A stretch of DNA of 64,000 bases from Tamaricihabitans halophyticus (GCF_004340875.1 NZ_SLXQ01000001.1:1054001-1118000); one strand, 5' to 3'. Shown: positions 45,680-54,710, counted from the first letter of the stretch. Notes: generated by a model from the letters alone, not told the origin. A program made the numbers and translations.

Positions 45680-45735
45680 CCAGCCGTTACGGCTGGTGTT
45701 GAGCCCCCGGTCCCTCCCCCCTGGATCGGGGGCTC
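45680..45735. terminator. Two consecutive hairpins in a convergent gap
   Basis: CCAGCCG (45680-45686) with CGGCTGG (45690-45696), and GAGCCCCCG (45701-45709) with CGGGGGCTC (45727-45735), both perfect. They lie between the ends of two convergent genes, so a bidirectional terminator is likely; a small RNA ending at the second hairpin is possible. Confidence 0.6.
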
Positions 45736-45769
45736 GCCTTACTCCACGTTACTCCATAAAGGACAATAG

Positions 45770-46210
45770 TCAGCTGTCGCTGGAGATGGCGGCGGACTGG
45801 GCACGGTCCGTGTTGTGGTGCGCTCCCCAGCCGAGCCAGCGGTCCACCTCGATCAACGCGCTGATCCGCGCACGCTCCCGGTTCGGATACTGACTGCCGA
45901 CGAAATGCCTGGCCAGCCGATCGATATCGGCGAGTTCCGGATCAGCACGGAACTCGACGACCTTGCCTTGCAGACTGACGTGGGTGTGCCAGTCCTCGGC
46001 GAGGACGGTGAGGGTCACCCGTGGGTCGGCCCGCAGGTAGTCCAGCCGGCGCCGCGCGCTGTCCATGTTCACCAGGATTCGCCCGCCTTCCCACAGGTAC
46101 CAGGTGGCCACCGACACCGGCTGACCGTCCGGGCGAACCACAGCAAGTACCGCGGGATTCGGCTTGGCAAGAAAGTCGCTGACTTCGGGTGGAAGTGGCG
46201 GTTTGGGCAC
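45770..46210 (-). CDS. PPOX-class F420- or flavin-dependent oxidoreductase
   Basis: Split-barrel protein of 146 residues, similar to F420-dependent PPOX proteins (TIGR03618-like). LAVVRPDGQPVSVATWYLWEGG near residue 25, ARRRLDYLRADPRVTLTVL near 55 and the C-terminal HFVGSQYPNRERARISALIEVDRWLGWG near 110 are the conserved strands. It probably reduces an unsaturated or quinone-like substrate with F420H2; the actual cofactor is not certain. GAGGGCAACC lies upstream of ATG 46210. Confidence 0.85.
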   Translation of the reverse strand: MPKPPLPPEVSDFLAKPNPAVLAVVRPDGQPVSVATWYLWEGGRILVNMDSARRRLDYLRADPRVTLTVLAEDWHTHVSLQGKVVEFRADPELADIDRLARHFVGSQYPNRERARISALIEVDRWLGWGAHHNTDRAQSAAISSDS

Positions 46211-46239
46211 GGTTGCCCTCCTTAGCTAGCTCCAATAAG

Positions 46240-46274
46240 CACGCTAACCCTAAAGAACGCGGTTACGGAGCGTG
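46240..46274. repeat. Gene-end repeat, type A, with extra flanking arms
   Basis: CACGCTAACCC then TAAAGAACGCGGTTACGG and AGCGTG. Inverted CACGCT/AGCGTG flank the core. On the minus strand the TAA in TAACCGC is the stop of the histidine phosphatase gene (46263-46265). Confidence 0.8.
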
Positions 46275-46883
46275 TGGCGGCACGTTGAGGCCGAGCAGCG
46301 CGGGCCCCTCGGCGCGAAACTCCACGGTGGTCAGTGCGGTATTGCGGAGCGAGGGAAACAGCCTGCGGTAGGCGTCCAGCGGCAGGTCGAACAACCGGCA
46401 CAGCACCAACCGCAGCAGCGTGCCGTGCGCGACGACCAGCGTCGTCCCCGGCCGCGCGGCCAGCTCGGTGATCAGCGGCCATACCCGATCCAGCGCGGCC
46501 ACCCCCCGCTCGCCGCCGGGCAGGGCGCGCGCTGCCGGCGCGGCCAGCCAGTCACTCAACTCGTCCGGAAACCGCTCGGCCATCTCCGCGCGCGTGATCC
46601 CCTCGGCATCGCCGAAGTCCACCTCGACCAGCCGGGCATCAGTACGCAGCGGCAGTCCAAGCGAGAGTGCCGCCGGTTCGGCCGTCCGCGCCGCGCGGGA
46701 CAGCGGCGAGCAGAGCACCTGGGTGATCGGCTGGCCAGCGGCCCACCGACCAAGCTGCTCGGCCTGGCTTCGACCACGCTCCGTCAGAGCCACATCACTC
46801 GACCCGGCGTAACGGTTCTCCGCATGCCATACCGTCTCGCCATGCCTGGCGAGTTCCAGCCGGGGCGGCGCATCGTCGGTCAT
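46263..46883 (-). CDS. Histidine phosphatase family protein
   Basis: Phosphoglycerate-mutase-fold phosphatase, 206 residues from ATG 46883. The phospho-acceptor RHGET is at residues 13-17 ([14 protein letters not shown]), the second Arg in [11 protein letters not shown] near 65, E in EVDFGDAEG near 85 and the second His in [12 protein letters not shown] near 155. Resembles Rv3837c of M. tuberculosis, which in that genome lies next to pheA; here it instead overlaps rpiB by 4 bp at the end of the sugar operon. A role in dephosphorylating an operon intermediate is possible. Confidence 0.9.
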   Translation of the reverse strand: MTDDAPPRLELARHGETVWHAENRYAGSSDVALTERGRSQAEQLGRWAAGQPITQVLCSPLSRAARTAEPAALSLGLPLRTDARLVEVDFGDAEGITRAEMAERFPDELSDWLAAPAARALPGGERGVAALDRVWPLITELAARPGTTLVVAHGTLLRLVLCRLFDLPLDAYRRLFPSLRNTALTTVEFRAEGPALLGLNVPPHAP

Positions 46884-47347
46884 GACGCTTCGTAGCTCCT
46901 GATCGCGGCGACCTTCTCGGCGGACGGCGAACTCTCGTCGAAGTGGTGATCCAGCCATTCGCTGGCAAGCGTACGCGCCAGCTCCACACCGATCACCCGC
47001 TGGCCGAAGCACAACACCTGCGCGTTATTGCTCAGCACCGCCCTGCGCACCGAGTAGCTGTCATGCGCGGTGACCGCACGAATCCCCGGCACCTTGTTGG
47101 CGCTGATCGCCACGCCCAGCCCGGTGCCACAGATCAGCAGCGCCCGGTCCGCCTTACCTTCCGCGACCAACCGTGCCGCCCGTACCGCGACATGCGGGTA
47201 CGCGGTGTGTTCCGCAGTGCCCACGCCGATATCGGTGACCTCGGCGACCCTCGGGTCCTCGGCAAGGTCGCGTCGCAACACGTCCTTGTAGTCCAGTCCG
47301 GCATCGTCACTGCCGACCACGATCCGCCATCCGGAATCATTCGTCAT
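46880..47347 (-). CDS. rpiB: RpiB/LacA/LacB-type sugar-phosphate isomerase
   Basis: Aldose-ketose isomerase of 155 residues; known members interconvert ribose 5-P and ribulose 5-P, or erythrulose 4-P and erythrose 4-P. Asp pair [12 protein letters not shown] near residue 12, the active-site Cys region [21 protein letters not shown] near residue 70, and [21 protein letters not shown] near residue 105. Five bp downstream of the DhaK-DhaL kinase. In the tetritol pathway of Mycolicibacterium smegmatis a DhaK-type kinase and an RpiB-type isomerase act in sequence, which makes the erythrulose-4-P reaction a good candidate here. Confidence 0.88.
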   Translation of the reverse strand: MTNDSGWRIVVGSDDAGLDYKDVLRRDLAEDPRVAEVTDIGVGTAEHTAYPHVAVRAARLVAEGKADRALLICGTGLGVAISANKVPGIRAVTAHDSYSVRRAVLSNNAQVLCFGQRVIGVELARTLASEWLDHHFDESSPSAEKVAAIRSYEAS

Positions 47348-47352
47348 TACAT

Positions 47353-49074
47353 CTACTCCCCACTTGCTATTGCGCGCAGTACCAGGCTCAGTGAGATCGC
47401 GCCCGGATCCGGGGTGCCAACGCTGCGTTCGGCGAGTGGGCGAGCCCTGCCAACCTTCGGCCGCAGCTCGGCCGTTCGCTCCGCGGCCGCACTCGCCTCG
47501 GCTACCGCGATCGCCGCGGAAGCCGCGATCGCCTTACCCGCGGCCACTTCCCGCTCGAACGCGTGGCAGAACGGCTGCAACGCGTCCACCAGCGTCTTGT
47601 CTCCGAGTTCCGCTTTGCCAAGCGAGGTGACCGCGGTCAGTGTGGCCCGGACGCCGTCAGCCAACTCAACCGCGCTCGGCGCCCGGTCGTTCGGCAAGGA
47701 CTGGCCGACGGCCCGCAGTCCAGCGCCCCACAGCGCGCCGGACGTGCCGCCGGCCTCAGCCGCCCAGGCATCCCCTGCGGCGGCCAGCAGCGCCGCAGGG
47801 GCGGCACTCTCGGCGCGTTCGGCCGCGGCAAGCGCGGCGTCCACGCCCTTGCACATTCCCCTGCCGTGATCGCCATCGCCGGCGATGGCGTCCAATTTGC
47901 CCAGTTCCGCGGCCCGCTCGTGCAACACGTCGCGGGCTGAGCGCAACGCCCACGCCACCCAGCGCGATACCTCGACCGCACCGCCGCTCGCGGGCACCGC
48001 GTTCCGGTTGCCGGCCGCGGGTCGGTTCTCCGTCTTGTGCCCGTTCTGCCGCGCTCCGGTGCCAAGCTGGTCCTGGCGTACCGCGCCCTTGCGGTATGCG
48101 GGCGTATCCACCGGCGCCTGCCACAGCCGCTCGAGCTCGGCATCCAACCAGGTCACGGTCAGCGAGCAACCTGCCATGTCCAGGCTGGTTACCAGCTCGC
48201 CGACGTCCGGTTGCACCACGTCCAGGCCGGCTTCGGTGAGCAGCCGGGAAATCTTGCCCCACAGCACGAAAAGCTCTTCGTACTTCGTCGCGCCGAGTCC
48301 ATTGAGGATCACCGCGACACGGTTACCCGCGCCTTCCGGGGTTTCCGCGAGTACGCCATCCACGAGCGTGCGAGCCAGCTCCGAAGCGCTCGGCATATCC
48401 CGTTCGGCGATGCCCGGTTCGCCGTGAATGCCGAGCCCCAGGCCCATCTTCCGCTCCGGCACGGTGAACAGCGGATCGTGCGCACCCGGCATGGTGCAGC
48501 CAGCGAAGGCCACGCCCAGGCTGCGGGTGCGGTCGTTGGTATACGCGCAGATCCGCAGTACCTCGTCCAGCGAAGCGCCCTCTTCGGCCGCCGCGCACGC
48601 CGTTTTGAACACCACGAAGTCGCCGGCGATCCCGCGCCGCTTGCTGCTCTCCGCCACCGGCGCGCTGGCCACGTCATCGGTGACCGCGAAGGTACGCGCG
48701 GGGATACCTTCCTCGGTGAGCCGTTGCGCGGCAAGGCCGAAGTTCATCACATCGCCGGCGTAGTTACCGAAGAGATACACCACTCCCGCACCCGACTCCG
48801 CGGATACGCCAACGGAGTAAGCCTGCTCGGCGGACGGCGAGGTGAAGATGTTGCCGATCACCGCGCCATCGGCGAAGCCGGGCCCGACGACGCCACAGAA
48901 CGCGGGGTAGTGCCCGGAGCCGCCACCGGTGAGCACCGCGACCTTCGGCGTATCCGGCCGGCTCGCCCGGACCACGCCGCCGGGGACCTGGTGCACGTAG
49001 TCCTGGTTCGCCGCGACGAACCCAGTGACCATATCCTCGGTGTAGTTGGCTGGATCGTCGAAAACCCTTGTCAT
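47353..49074 (-). CDS. Dihydroxyacetone-kinase-family kinase (DhaK-DhaL fusion)
   Basis: ATP-dependent ketose kinase, 573 residues from ATG 49074 (AAGGAG 6 nt upstream). DhaK part (1-330): [16 protein letters not shown] near residue 50 and the substrate-linking His in [10 protein letters not shown] near 218. DhaL part (375-573): the metal-binding [13 protein letters not shown] near residue 410 and [12 protein letters not shown] near 460. These fusions phosphorylate dihydroxyacetone, or D- or L-erythrulose in tetritol catabolism. Overlaps the FGGY kinase stop and is 5 bp from rpiB. Confidence 0.9.
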   Translation of the reverse strand: MTRVFDDPANYTEDMVTGFVAANQDYVHQVPGGVVRASRPDTPKVAVLTGGGSGHYPAFCGVVGPGFADGAVIGNIFTSPSAEQAYSVGVSAESGAGVVYLFGNYAGDVMNFGLAAQRLTEEGIPARTFAVTDDVASAPVAESSKRRGIAGDFVVFKTACAAAEEGASLDEVLRICAYTNDRTRSLGVAFAGCTMPGAHDPLFTVPERKMGLGLGIHGEPGIAERDMPSASELARTLVDGVLAETPEGAGNRVAVILNGLGATKYEELFVLWGKISRLLTEAGLDVVQPDVGELVTSLDMAGCSLTVTWLDAELERLWQAPVDTPAYRKGAVRQDQLGTGARQNGHKTENRPAAGNRNAVPASGGAVEVSRWVAWALRSARDVLHERAAELGKLDAIAGDGDHGRGMCKGVDAALAAAERAESAAPAALLAAAGDAWAAEAGGTSGALWGAGLRAVGQSLPNDRAPSAVELADGVRATLTAVTSLGKAELGDKTLVDALQPFCHAFEREVAAGKAIAASAAIAVAEASAAAERTAELRPKVGRARPLAERSVGTPDPGAISLSLVLRAIASGE

Positions 49075-50540
49075 CACCCGCTCCTTTGCGTCCAGCTCGT
49101 TCGCGCGAGGTCAAGCGTGTCGTGATAGCCGGCGAAACACCGCTCGTAAAACTCCACATTGGCCGGATTGGCGCGCACCACGGTTCGCTCGGCCCGCCAG
49201 CCAGCCGCGTCGACCGGATCGCCGAGTGCTTCCCAGGCCAGCTGGGCGGCCCCGCGCACGCCAACGCTGTCGTCCGCGGGTATGTGCAGATCGGTACCGA
49301 TCACATCGGCGAAGATCTGGCTCCACTGCGCGGATCGCGCACCACCACCGCAGGCGGAGAGCTCCCCGGCGTGCCCGAGGGTGTCCAGGCAGTGCCGCGC
49401 GGAGAAGGCAACCGCCTCACACAGCGCGCGCACCAGATCGGCGCGTGCGGTGCTCACCGAAAGACCGGTCAGCTGGCCGCGCGCACGCGCGTCGACGAAC
49501 GGCGCGCGCTCGCCGGATGGCGAGAGGAACGGTAGCGCGGACACCCCGTTCGCCCCCGCCGGCGATGCGGCAAGCAGCGTGTCCAATTCGTCCAGCTGTA
49601 CCCGCAGTACCTGAAGTAGCCAGTCAAGGCCTGCCGTGCCGACCATCGCGGGCATCACCCGCAGGTACTTTTCCGGGTACGGCGTGGCCAGCCACATGCC
49701 AGCAGGGTCGGCGCTCGGATCGATGTTCACTTCTTCGGTCAGCACCTGGGAGGCCAGCGTGGTCCCGATAATCAGGTTCCCGTCGCCGGGTTTACTCAGC
49801 CCGCAACCGAAACCACAGGCGGGAATGTCGAACGGCCCGGCGGTTACCGGCAACCCGGACGGCAGGTCGAGCAGTGCGGCCGCTTCCGCGCCGAGCGCGA
49901 ACAGTGCCCCTGGCGCCGCTGGTTCGGCAAGTAGCCTACGTTGCTCGCCAATGCCACACATTTCAAGTGCCTCGGCCGCGTACGCGCGGCCGGGTACGTC
50001 CAGAAACGGCAGCGAGGCGTCCGAAGCGTCCACCGTGCGCGCCCCGGTGAACCGTTGCACGATGGCGTCCACGCAGTAGCCGGCAACATCCGCTCGGGCC
50101 AACCGTTCCGGCTCGTGTTCGGCGAGATGTGCGAGCAACGGTCCCGCGCTGCCGGGAAACATCCCGGAACCGGTCCGCCGGTAGACCTCCGTGGTGATCC
50201 CGGTTTCCGCCCACTGCTCGAGGATTGGCGCTGCCCGACCGTCCAACCAGGAGATCTGCCGGCCAACCGCGTGTCCGTTGCCGTCGCGCAGCCAGAGCCC
50301 GTCGCCTTGGCCGGTAATCGCCAGGGCCTCGATCGGCTCGCCGAGCTTTCGCGCGTCGGCGACCGCGGCGCGCACCACGGTCACCACGGTGTCGATCACT
50401 TCGTCGAGGTCCTGCTCGACCCGCGCGCCGGATTCGTAGTGCAGGGTGCTGCGCGCGTTGTGCGTCGGCGATCCGGTGCCGTCCCTGGCGATCAGCCGGG
50501 CCTTGGTCACCGAGGTGCCCACGTCCACCCCGACGATCAC
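49074..50540 (-). CDS. FGGY-family carbohydrate kinase
   Basis: Sugar or polyol kinase, 488 residues. Phosphate-1 loop GVDVGTSVTKARLIA (residues 4-18), substrate loop ITGQGDGLWLRDGNG near 75 and adenosine motif LSACGGGARSAQWSQIFADV near 400 in pieces. Similar to erythritol and xylulose kinases in order of motifs; the specificity is open. ATG 50540, with 4-bp overlaps on both sides (hydroxyacid dehydrogenase upstream, DhaK-DhaL downstream). Two unrelated sugar kinases in one operon suggest two phosphorylation steps or two entry substrates. Confidence 0.92.
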   Translation of the reverse strand: MIVGVDVGTSVTKARLIARDGTGSPTHNARSTLHYESGARVEQDLDEVIDTVVTVVRAAVADARKLGEPIEALAITGQGDGLWLRDGNGHAVGRQISWLDGRAAPILEQWAETGITTEVYRRTGSGMFPGSAGPLLAHLAEHEPERLARADVAGYCVDAIVQRFTGARTVDASDASLPFLDVPGRAYAAEALEMCGIGEQRRLLAEPAAPGALFALGAEAAALLDLPSGLPVTAGPFDIPACGFGCGLSKPGDGNLIIGTTLASQVLTEEVNIDPSADPAGMWLATPYPEKYLRVMPAMVGTAGLDWLLQVLRVQLDELDTLLAASPAGANGVSALPFLSPSGERAPFVDARARGQLTGLSVSTARADLVRALCEAVAFSARHCLDTLGHAGELSACGGGARSAQWSQIFADVIGTDLHIPADDSVGVRGAAQLAWEALGDPVDAAGWRAERTVVRANPANVEFYERCFAGYHDTLDLARTSWTQRSG

Positions 50541-51589
50541 GACGCGGCTCCCGCGTCCAGCACCTCCGGGTTCGCCAGATGCGCGGGTCGTTCGCCACGC
50601 AGGAAGCGGGCGACGTCAGCGGCGACGATCCCGGCCGCGCGATGCGCGGTCTGTTTCGTCGCGCCGCCGAGATGCGGCGTGGTGATCACGTTCGGCGCGT
50701 CGTGCAGCGGCCAGTCCGGCGGCGGCGGTTCCACGTCGTAGACGTCCAGGGCGAGCGCACCGAGCCGACCGCTGCGCAGTAGTTCCGGCAACGGCGCGTA
50801 GTCGAGCAGCCCGCCGCGCGCGGTGTTCACCAGCGCCGCGCCTTGCGGTAACAGCGCCAGGTTGTCCGCGTTCAGCAGCCGGGTGGTTTCCGGGGTGAGC
50901 CGCGCGTGCAGGCTCACCACCGAGCTGGACCTCAGCAGGTCAGCCAGCTCCACCAGTTCGACGCCGTCCACGGCGGCCTTGGCCTGGTCGGTGTACGGGT
51001 CGTAGACGAGGACCCGCGCACCGAAGGCCCGCAGCACCCTGGCCACCCGTGCACCGATCGCGCCGTAGCCGACGAGACCGGCGGTTGCGCCGTCCAGTTC
51101 GAGCCCCGCGTTGTCGTAGGCATAGTAGTCACCGCGCCAGTTGCCCGCCTTGAGTTCCGCGTCCGAGCCGGGAATCCGCCGTAGTGCGGCGAGAATCATG
51201 CCGACCGCGAACTCCGCGGCCGCTGCCGCGTTTCGACCTGGCGCGAAGGACACCGCGACGCCGGCCTTCGTTGCCGCGGATATGTCCACATTGACCGGAC
51301 CACCGCGACAGACGCTGATCAGTTTCAGGTCCGGGGATGCCTCGATCACCCTCCGGGTGAACGGGGCCATCTGGGTGACCGCGATCCGCGCGTCGCCGAG
51401 CGCGGCCAGCAGTTCCTCCTCGGTTCCGCTGGCCTCGTGCACCTCGCCGACCGGACCGAACGGTTCCACCGGCCATCCGGTACGCAGCGTGCGGAAGGTC
51501 AGCTCGCGCTCCGGCGCCGCTTCGCGTACCGCGTCAACAAATAGTTCGGGGGCGACGAAGCCATCGCCCGCGGCAAGCACCGTGGTCAT
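50537..51589 (-). CDS. D-isomer-specific 2-hydroxyacid dehydrogenase
   Basis: NAD(P)-dependent dehydrogenase, 350 residues. Rossmann loop VGYGAIGARVARVLRAFG near residue 165; catalytic Arg in VNTARGGLLDYAPL near 255, Glu in DVYDVEPPPP near 285, and His in ITTPHLGGATKQT near 305. N-terminal catalytic domain begins MTTVLAAGDGFVAPELF. Probably reduces or oxidises a sugar acid or hydroxypyruvate-like compound made by the operon. 4-bp overlaps with the HAD gene upstream and the FGGY kinase downstream. Confidence 0.9.
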   Translation of the reverse strand: MTTVLAAGDGFVAPELFVDAVREAAPERELTFRTLRTGWPVEPFGPVGEVHEASGTEEELLAALGDARIAVTQMAPFTRRVIEASPDLKLISVCRGGPVNVDISAATKAGVAVSFAPGRNAAAAAEFAVGMILAALRRIPGSDAELKAGNWRGDYYAYDNAGLELDGATAGLVGYGAIGARVARVLRAFGARVLVYDPYTDQAKAAVDGVELVELADLLRSSSVVSLHARLTPETTRLLNADNLALLPQGAALVNTARGGLLDYAPLPELLRSGRLGALALDVYDVEPPPPDWPLHDAPNVITTPHLGGATKQTAHRAAGIVAADVARFLRGERPAHLANPEVLDAGAAS

Positions 51590-52278
51590 CGTCCGGTCAC
51601 CGTCCCTTGTGGTTCACTCTGCCCATCCAACGCGTTGACAAGGAACTCGCGTATCTTGTCGTGCTCCGAACTGGCAAAGGTGGCCAGCGCGAGCGCGTCC
51701 TCGGCCGGCGGGTACTGCGGATTCGGGATAGCGAGCACGGTCATCCCGGCCGCCGCTGCCGCGCGCAGGCCGTTGCTCGAATCCTCCACCGCGAGGCAGT
51801 TGTCTGGTGCCACCCCCAGCCGGCTTGCCGCGGCAAGGTAGACGTCCGGATTCGGCTTACCGCGCGGCACCTCCTCGCTGGACACGGTGGCGGTGAAGTT
51901 CGCGCTGATCCCGTGATGCACAAGCACCGCGTCGATCACCCTGCGGGCGGCCGAGGAGGCCAGCGCGATCGGACCGCGCGCCGCGGCGGCGAGCACCATT
52001 TCCCTGGCACCAGCCAGCAGTTCGATCCGGCCCTGCTCGAGCGCGCCGATCATGTCGTCGACAACCAGGCGTTCGGTCTCCGCCGCGGTTTCCCGTGCGC
52101 CGGCGAACTCGGCGAGGAAGGCGGACCACTCCGGTGAGCTCATCCCCTGCACCTTCTTGGTCTGCTCCGGACCCCAGCTCGCGCCACGCGCGGCGGCGAA
52201 CTTGGCCCAGAACTCCTCCCATAGGTGCTCGCTTTCCACGAGCACCCCGTCCATATCGAACACCACCGCGTTGACCAC
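51586..52278 (-). CDS. HAD-family phosphatase/beta-phosphoglucomutase-like
   Basis: HAD subfamily IA, 230 residues. Motif I FDMDGVLVESE (residues 7-17) has the nucleophile Asp, motif II LASSAARRVID near 120, motif III/IV GKPNPDVYLAAASRLG near 150 and AVEDSSNGLRAAAAAGM near 172. Removes or moves phosphate on a small sugar phosphate. Start set at GTG 52278 as AGGAG lies 8 nt upstream; ATG 52296 is the alternative. First gene of the six-gene operon, directly downstream of the palindromic operator 52300-52324. Confidence 0.88.
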   Translation of the reverse strand: MVNAVVFDMDGVLVESEHLWEEFWAKFAAARGASWGPEQTKKVQGMSSPEWSAFLAEFAGARETAAETERLVVDDMIGALEQGRIELLAGAREMVLAAAARGPIALASSAARRVIDAVLVHHGISANFTATVSSEEVPRGKPNPDVYLAAASRLGVAPDNCLAVEDSSNGLRAAAAAGMTVLAIPNPQYPPAEDALALATFASSEHDKIREFLVNALDGQSEPQGTVTGR

Positions 52279-52299
52279 TGAGCGCACTCCTAACATGCT

Positions 52300-52324
52300 G
52301 ATGTTTAGAAATTAACATCTAAAC
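52300..52324. promoter_or_regulatory. Putative DeoR operator of the polyol operon
   Basis: Two interleaved perfect inverted repeats in an AT-rich patch: GATGTT (52300-52305) with AACATC (52314-52319), and GTTTAGA (52303-52309) with TCTAAAC (52318-52324), each with an 8-nt spacer. Lies between the HAD gene start and the divergent DeoR gene. Confidence 0.65.
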
Positions 52325-52402
52325 TGTTAAAACGCACCCCCTGTAGGTTGGATTTGCCGGGCCACGTACCCGGACGGCGAGATCAGGCAGGATGATGTAC
52401 TG

Positions 52403-53179
52403 ATGAGCAAGCGCGCGAGCCGGCAGGAGCGGCAGCAGGAGATCGTGGACCACGTCGTCGCGCATGGTTTCGCCAGCGCGGCCGATCTTTCCGAGCTCAC
52501 CGGGGTCAGTTTGATGACCGTGCACCGGGATATCGGCGAACTGGGCGCGCGCGGCATCCTGCGCAAGTACCACGGCGGGGTCTCCGCCCAGCCGTCGACC
52601 GTTTTCGAGTCCAGTTCGGACTTTCGGCTGCATACCAATGTCGCGGCGAAGAACGCGCTTGCTGCCGAGGCGGTCCGGTTCATCAGCCCGGGTATGTCGG
52701 TGATGTTCGACGACTCGACCAGCGCGCTCGCGGTGGCCAGGCTACTGCCGGAGATCGGGCCGCTGACCGTGGTGACCAACTACCGGCAGATCACCGAGGA
52801 ACTGCGCGCGCACGAGGACATCCGGTTGATCGGGATCGGCGGCGAGTACTCGCGTACGCACGATTCCTTTCTCGGCCTGCCGGCGCAGGAGATGGTCGGC
52901 AGCCTCTCCGTGGATCTGACCATCCAGTCGACCTCGGGGATCACCACGGATATGACCTATCACCAGGAGCAGGAGATCGTGCTGATGAAACGCGCGATGC
53001 TCGAGGCAGGCAAGGTGAACGTGCTGCTGATGGACGGCAGCAAGGTGGGCAGGAACGCGCTGCACCGGCATACCCCGGTGAGCCAGTTCGACCATGTGCT
53101 GCTCACCGGCCCGATCGAGGAGACCATGCTGGCCGCGATGCGCGAGCACACCGACATCCAGCTGGTCGAGGTGGACTAG
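52403..53179 (+). CDS. DeoR/GlpR-family transcriptional regulator
   Basis: Sugar-phosphate-responsive repressor, 258 residues. HTH at residues 8-45 (RQEIVDHVVAHGFASAADL, then GVSLMTVHRDIGEL) with the LRKYHGGV wing near 58; the effector domain (residues 75-250) includes DDSTSALAVARLL near 95 and VLLMDGSKVGRNALH near 210, which carries the Lys of the phosphosugar site. Divergent from the six-gene operon and 220 bp before the MFS permease, which has matching half-sites, so it probably controls both. Confidence 0.92.
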   Translation: MSKRASRQERQQEIVDHVVAHGFASAADLSELTGVSLMTVHRDIGELGARGILRKYHGGVSAQPSTVFESSSDFRLHTNVAAKNALAAEAVRFISPGMSVMFDDSTSALAVARLLPEIGPLTVVTNYRQITEELRAHEDIRLIGIGGEYSRTHDSFLGLPAQEMVGSLSVDLTIQSTSGITTDMTYHQEQEIVLMKRAMLEAGKVNVLLMDGSKVGRNALHRHTPVSQFDHVLLTGPIEETMLAAMREHTDIQLVEVD

Positions 53180-53187
53180 CACGCCCC

Positions 53188-53219
53188 GTAACCGCAATCT
53201 TTACCGATCTTGCGGTAAC
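53188..53219. repeat. Gene-end repeat, type B
   Basis: GTAACCGCAATCTTTACCG then ATCTTGCGGTAAC; arms ACCGCAA and TTGCGGT. Nine bp after the DeoR stop. Confidence 0.8.
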
Positions 53220-53270
53220 TGAGCGCGCGTTCGACGCAGTTCGCCCGGGCTCACGCCGGCCGGGGTCGTA

Positions 53271-53298
53271 AACCGCGTTCCGTGGGGATATTGCGGTT
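53271..53298. repeat. Gene-end repeat, diverged type B
   Basis: Arms AACCGC (53271-53276) and GCGGTT (53293-53298) with a changed centre (GTTCCGTGGGGATATT). Second copy in the gap before the MFS gene. Confidence 0.65.
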
Positions 53299-53316
53299 GG
53301 GGGCGCCATGGGTTAT

Positions 53317-53354
53317 AACATCTTGCGCGATAAATTCACATCCGTCATGATGTT
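53317..53354. promoter_or_regulatory. Candidate DeoR half-sites upstream of the permease gene
   Basis: AACATC (53317-53322) and GATGTT (53349-53354) repeat exactly the half-sites of the operator at 52300-52319, in opposite order and with a wider spacing. They lie 46-83 bp before the MFS start. Confidence 0.45.
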
Positions 53355-53399
53355 CGCGCCGAGCACGCCCGGCATACCTCAGCTACCTGGAGGACAGTG

Positions 53400-54710
53400 A
53401 TGTCCACACGACACTGGCTAGAGCGCATTGGCATCCCCCGCCCGCTGGTCTGGGGATTCGTCGGCGTGTTCATCTTCATGATCGGCGACGGCGTGGAGAT
53501 CACCTACCTTTCGGACTTCCTGCAGCAACCGGACGGCGGTGGGCTACCGGGTAGCCAGGCATCGTTTGCCACGGTGACGCTGTACGGCGTCGCGGTGATG
53601 ATCGGTTCCTGGTTCTCCGGAACGCTTTCCTCGATCTGGGGACCGCGCAGGGTGATGTGGCTCGGCGCCGCCTGGTGGGTGGTTTTCGAGCTGCTCTTCC
53701 TGTTCATCGCGATCCCCTCGCAGAACGCGACGTTGATCATTGCCACCTACGGCATCCGCGGCTGTGCCTACCCGCTGTTCGCCTTCGCCTTCCTGGTCTG
53801 GGCGCAGATCGCCAGCCCGGTTCGGATGCGCGGCTCGGTCGCCGGCTGGTTCTGGTTCGCCTTCACCGGTGGTCTGCCGACCCTTGGTGCCGCCGTTGCC
53901 GCGGTCGCCATCGGCGTATTCAACGCCTCGCCGTACTCGACCCTGGTGCTTTCCCTGGTGTTGGTGGTGATCGGTGGGGTAATCGGATGTTTCTGCGTGC
54001 GGGAGCGGCACGGGGATCTGCCGATCGCGGATGAGACGGTGCAGAATCCGCGCAGCCCGAAGCGGCTACTCGAGGGCGTGGATATCCTGTGGCGGGACAA
54101 GCGCACGATCGCCGGCGGGCTGACCCGGATCGTCAATACCTCGCCACAGTACGGGTTCTTCGCGATGTTCCCGTTCACCTTCGGGCCGAGCGCGGATGAC
54201 GGTGGCTTCCTCAGCGCCGCCGAGGTGGCTTCCCTTGCCACCGTTGCCTATGCGGCGAACATCCTGGCGAACCTGATGTTCGGGGTGGTCGGGGACTACT
54301 TCGGTTGGCGGCGCACGGTTACCTGGTTCGGCGCGGTCGGCTGCGCGATCGCCACACCGCTCTGGTACTTCACGTCGATGAGCGCGCAGAGTTTCGGTGT
54401 GGCCGCGACGCTCGGTGCGGTCTACGGCATCCTGCTCGCGGGCTTCGTACCGCTATCCGCGCTGATGCCGTCGATGGTGCCGGCTAAGGACAAGGGCGCC
54501 GCGCTTGCCGTGCTCAACTTCGGCGCCGGTACCGCCGCTTTCCTTGGACCACTGATGGTCACGCTGCTCTACCCGCTGTTCGGCGGTGGCGGCGTGGCGA
54601 TCTCCTTCTCCGTGCTCTATCTCCTGGTTGCGTTGCTCTCCACCCGGATCAAAGATCCGAGCGATCCCGCCGAACAGCGCCGCGTGCAACGCGCCGAAGC
54701 GGTCGCCTGA
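53400..54710 (+). CDS. MFS permease, polyol type (RbtT/DalT/CsbX-like)
   Basis: Sugar-alcohol importer, 436 residues and 12 predicted helices. ATG 53400 has GGAGG 8 nt upstream. The first helix VWGFVGVFIFMIGDGVEITY with the conserved G-D-G-V-E, and the segment YGIRGCAYPLFAFAFLVWAQI near residue 115, correspond to the ribitol/D-arabitol permease group as I know it. Substrate would be a polyol. The TGA stop is the first codon-size element of a gene-end repeat. Expected to be regulated by the DeoR gene just upstream. Confidence 0.85.
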   Translation: MSTRHWLERIGIPRPLVWGFVGVFIFMIGDGVEITYLSDFLQQPDGGGLPGSQASFATVTLYGVAVMIGSWFSGTLSSIWGPRRVMWLGAAWWVVFELLFLFIAIPSQNATLIIATYGIRGCAYPLFAFAFLVWAQIASPVRMRGSVAGWFWFAFTGGLPTLGAAVAAVAIGVFNASPYSTLVLSLVLVVIGGVIGCFCVRERHGDLPIADETVQNPRSPKRLLEGVDILWRDKRTIAGGLTRIVNTSPQYGFFAMFPFTFGPSADDGGFLSAAEVASLATVAYAANILANLMFGVVGDYFGWRRTVTWFGAVGCAIATPLWYFTSMSAQSFGVAATLGAVYGILLAGFVPLSALMPSMVPAKDKGAALAVLNFGAGTAAFLGPLMVTLLYPLFGGGGVAISFSVLYLLVALLSTRIKDPSDPAEQRRVQRAEAVA

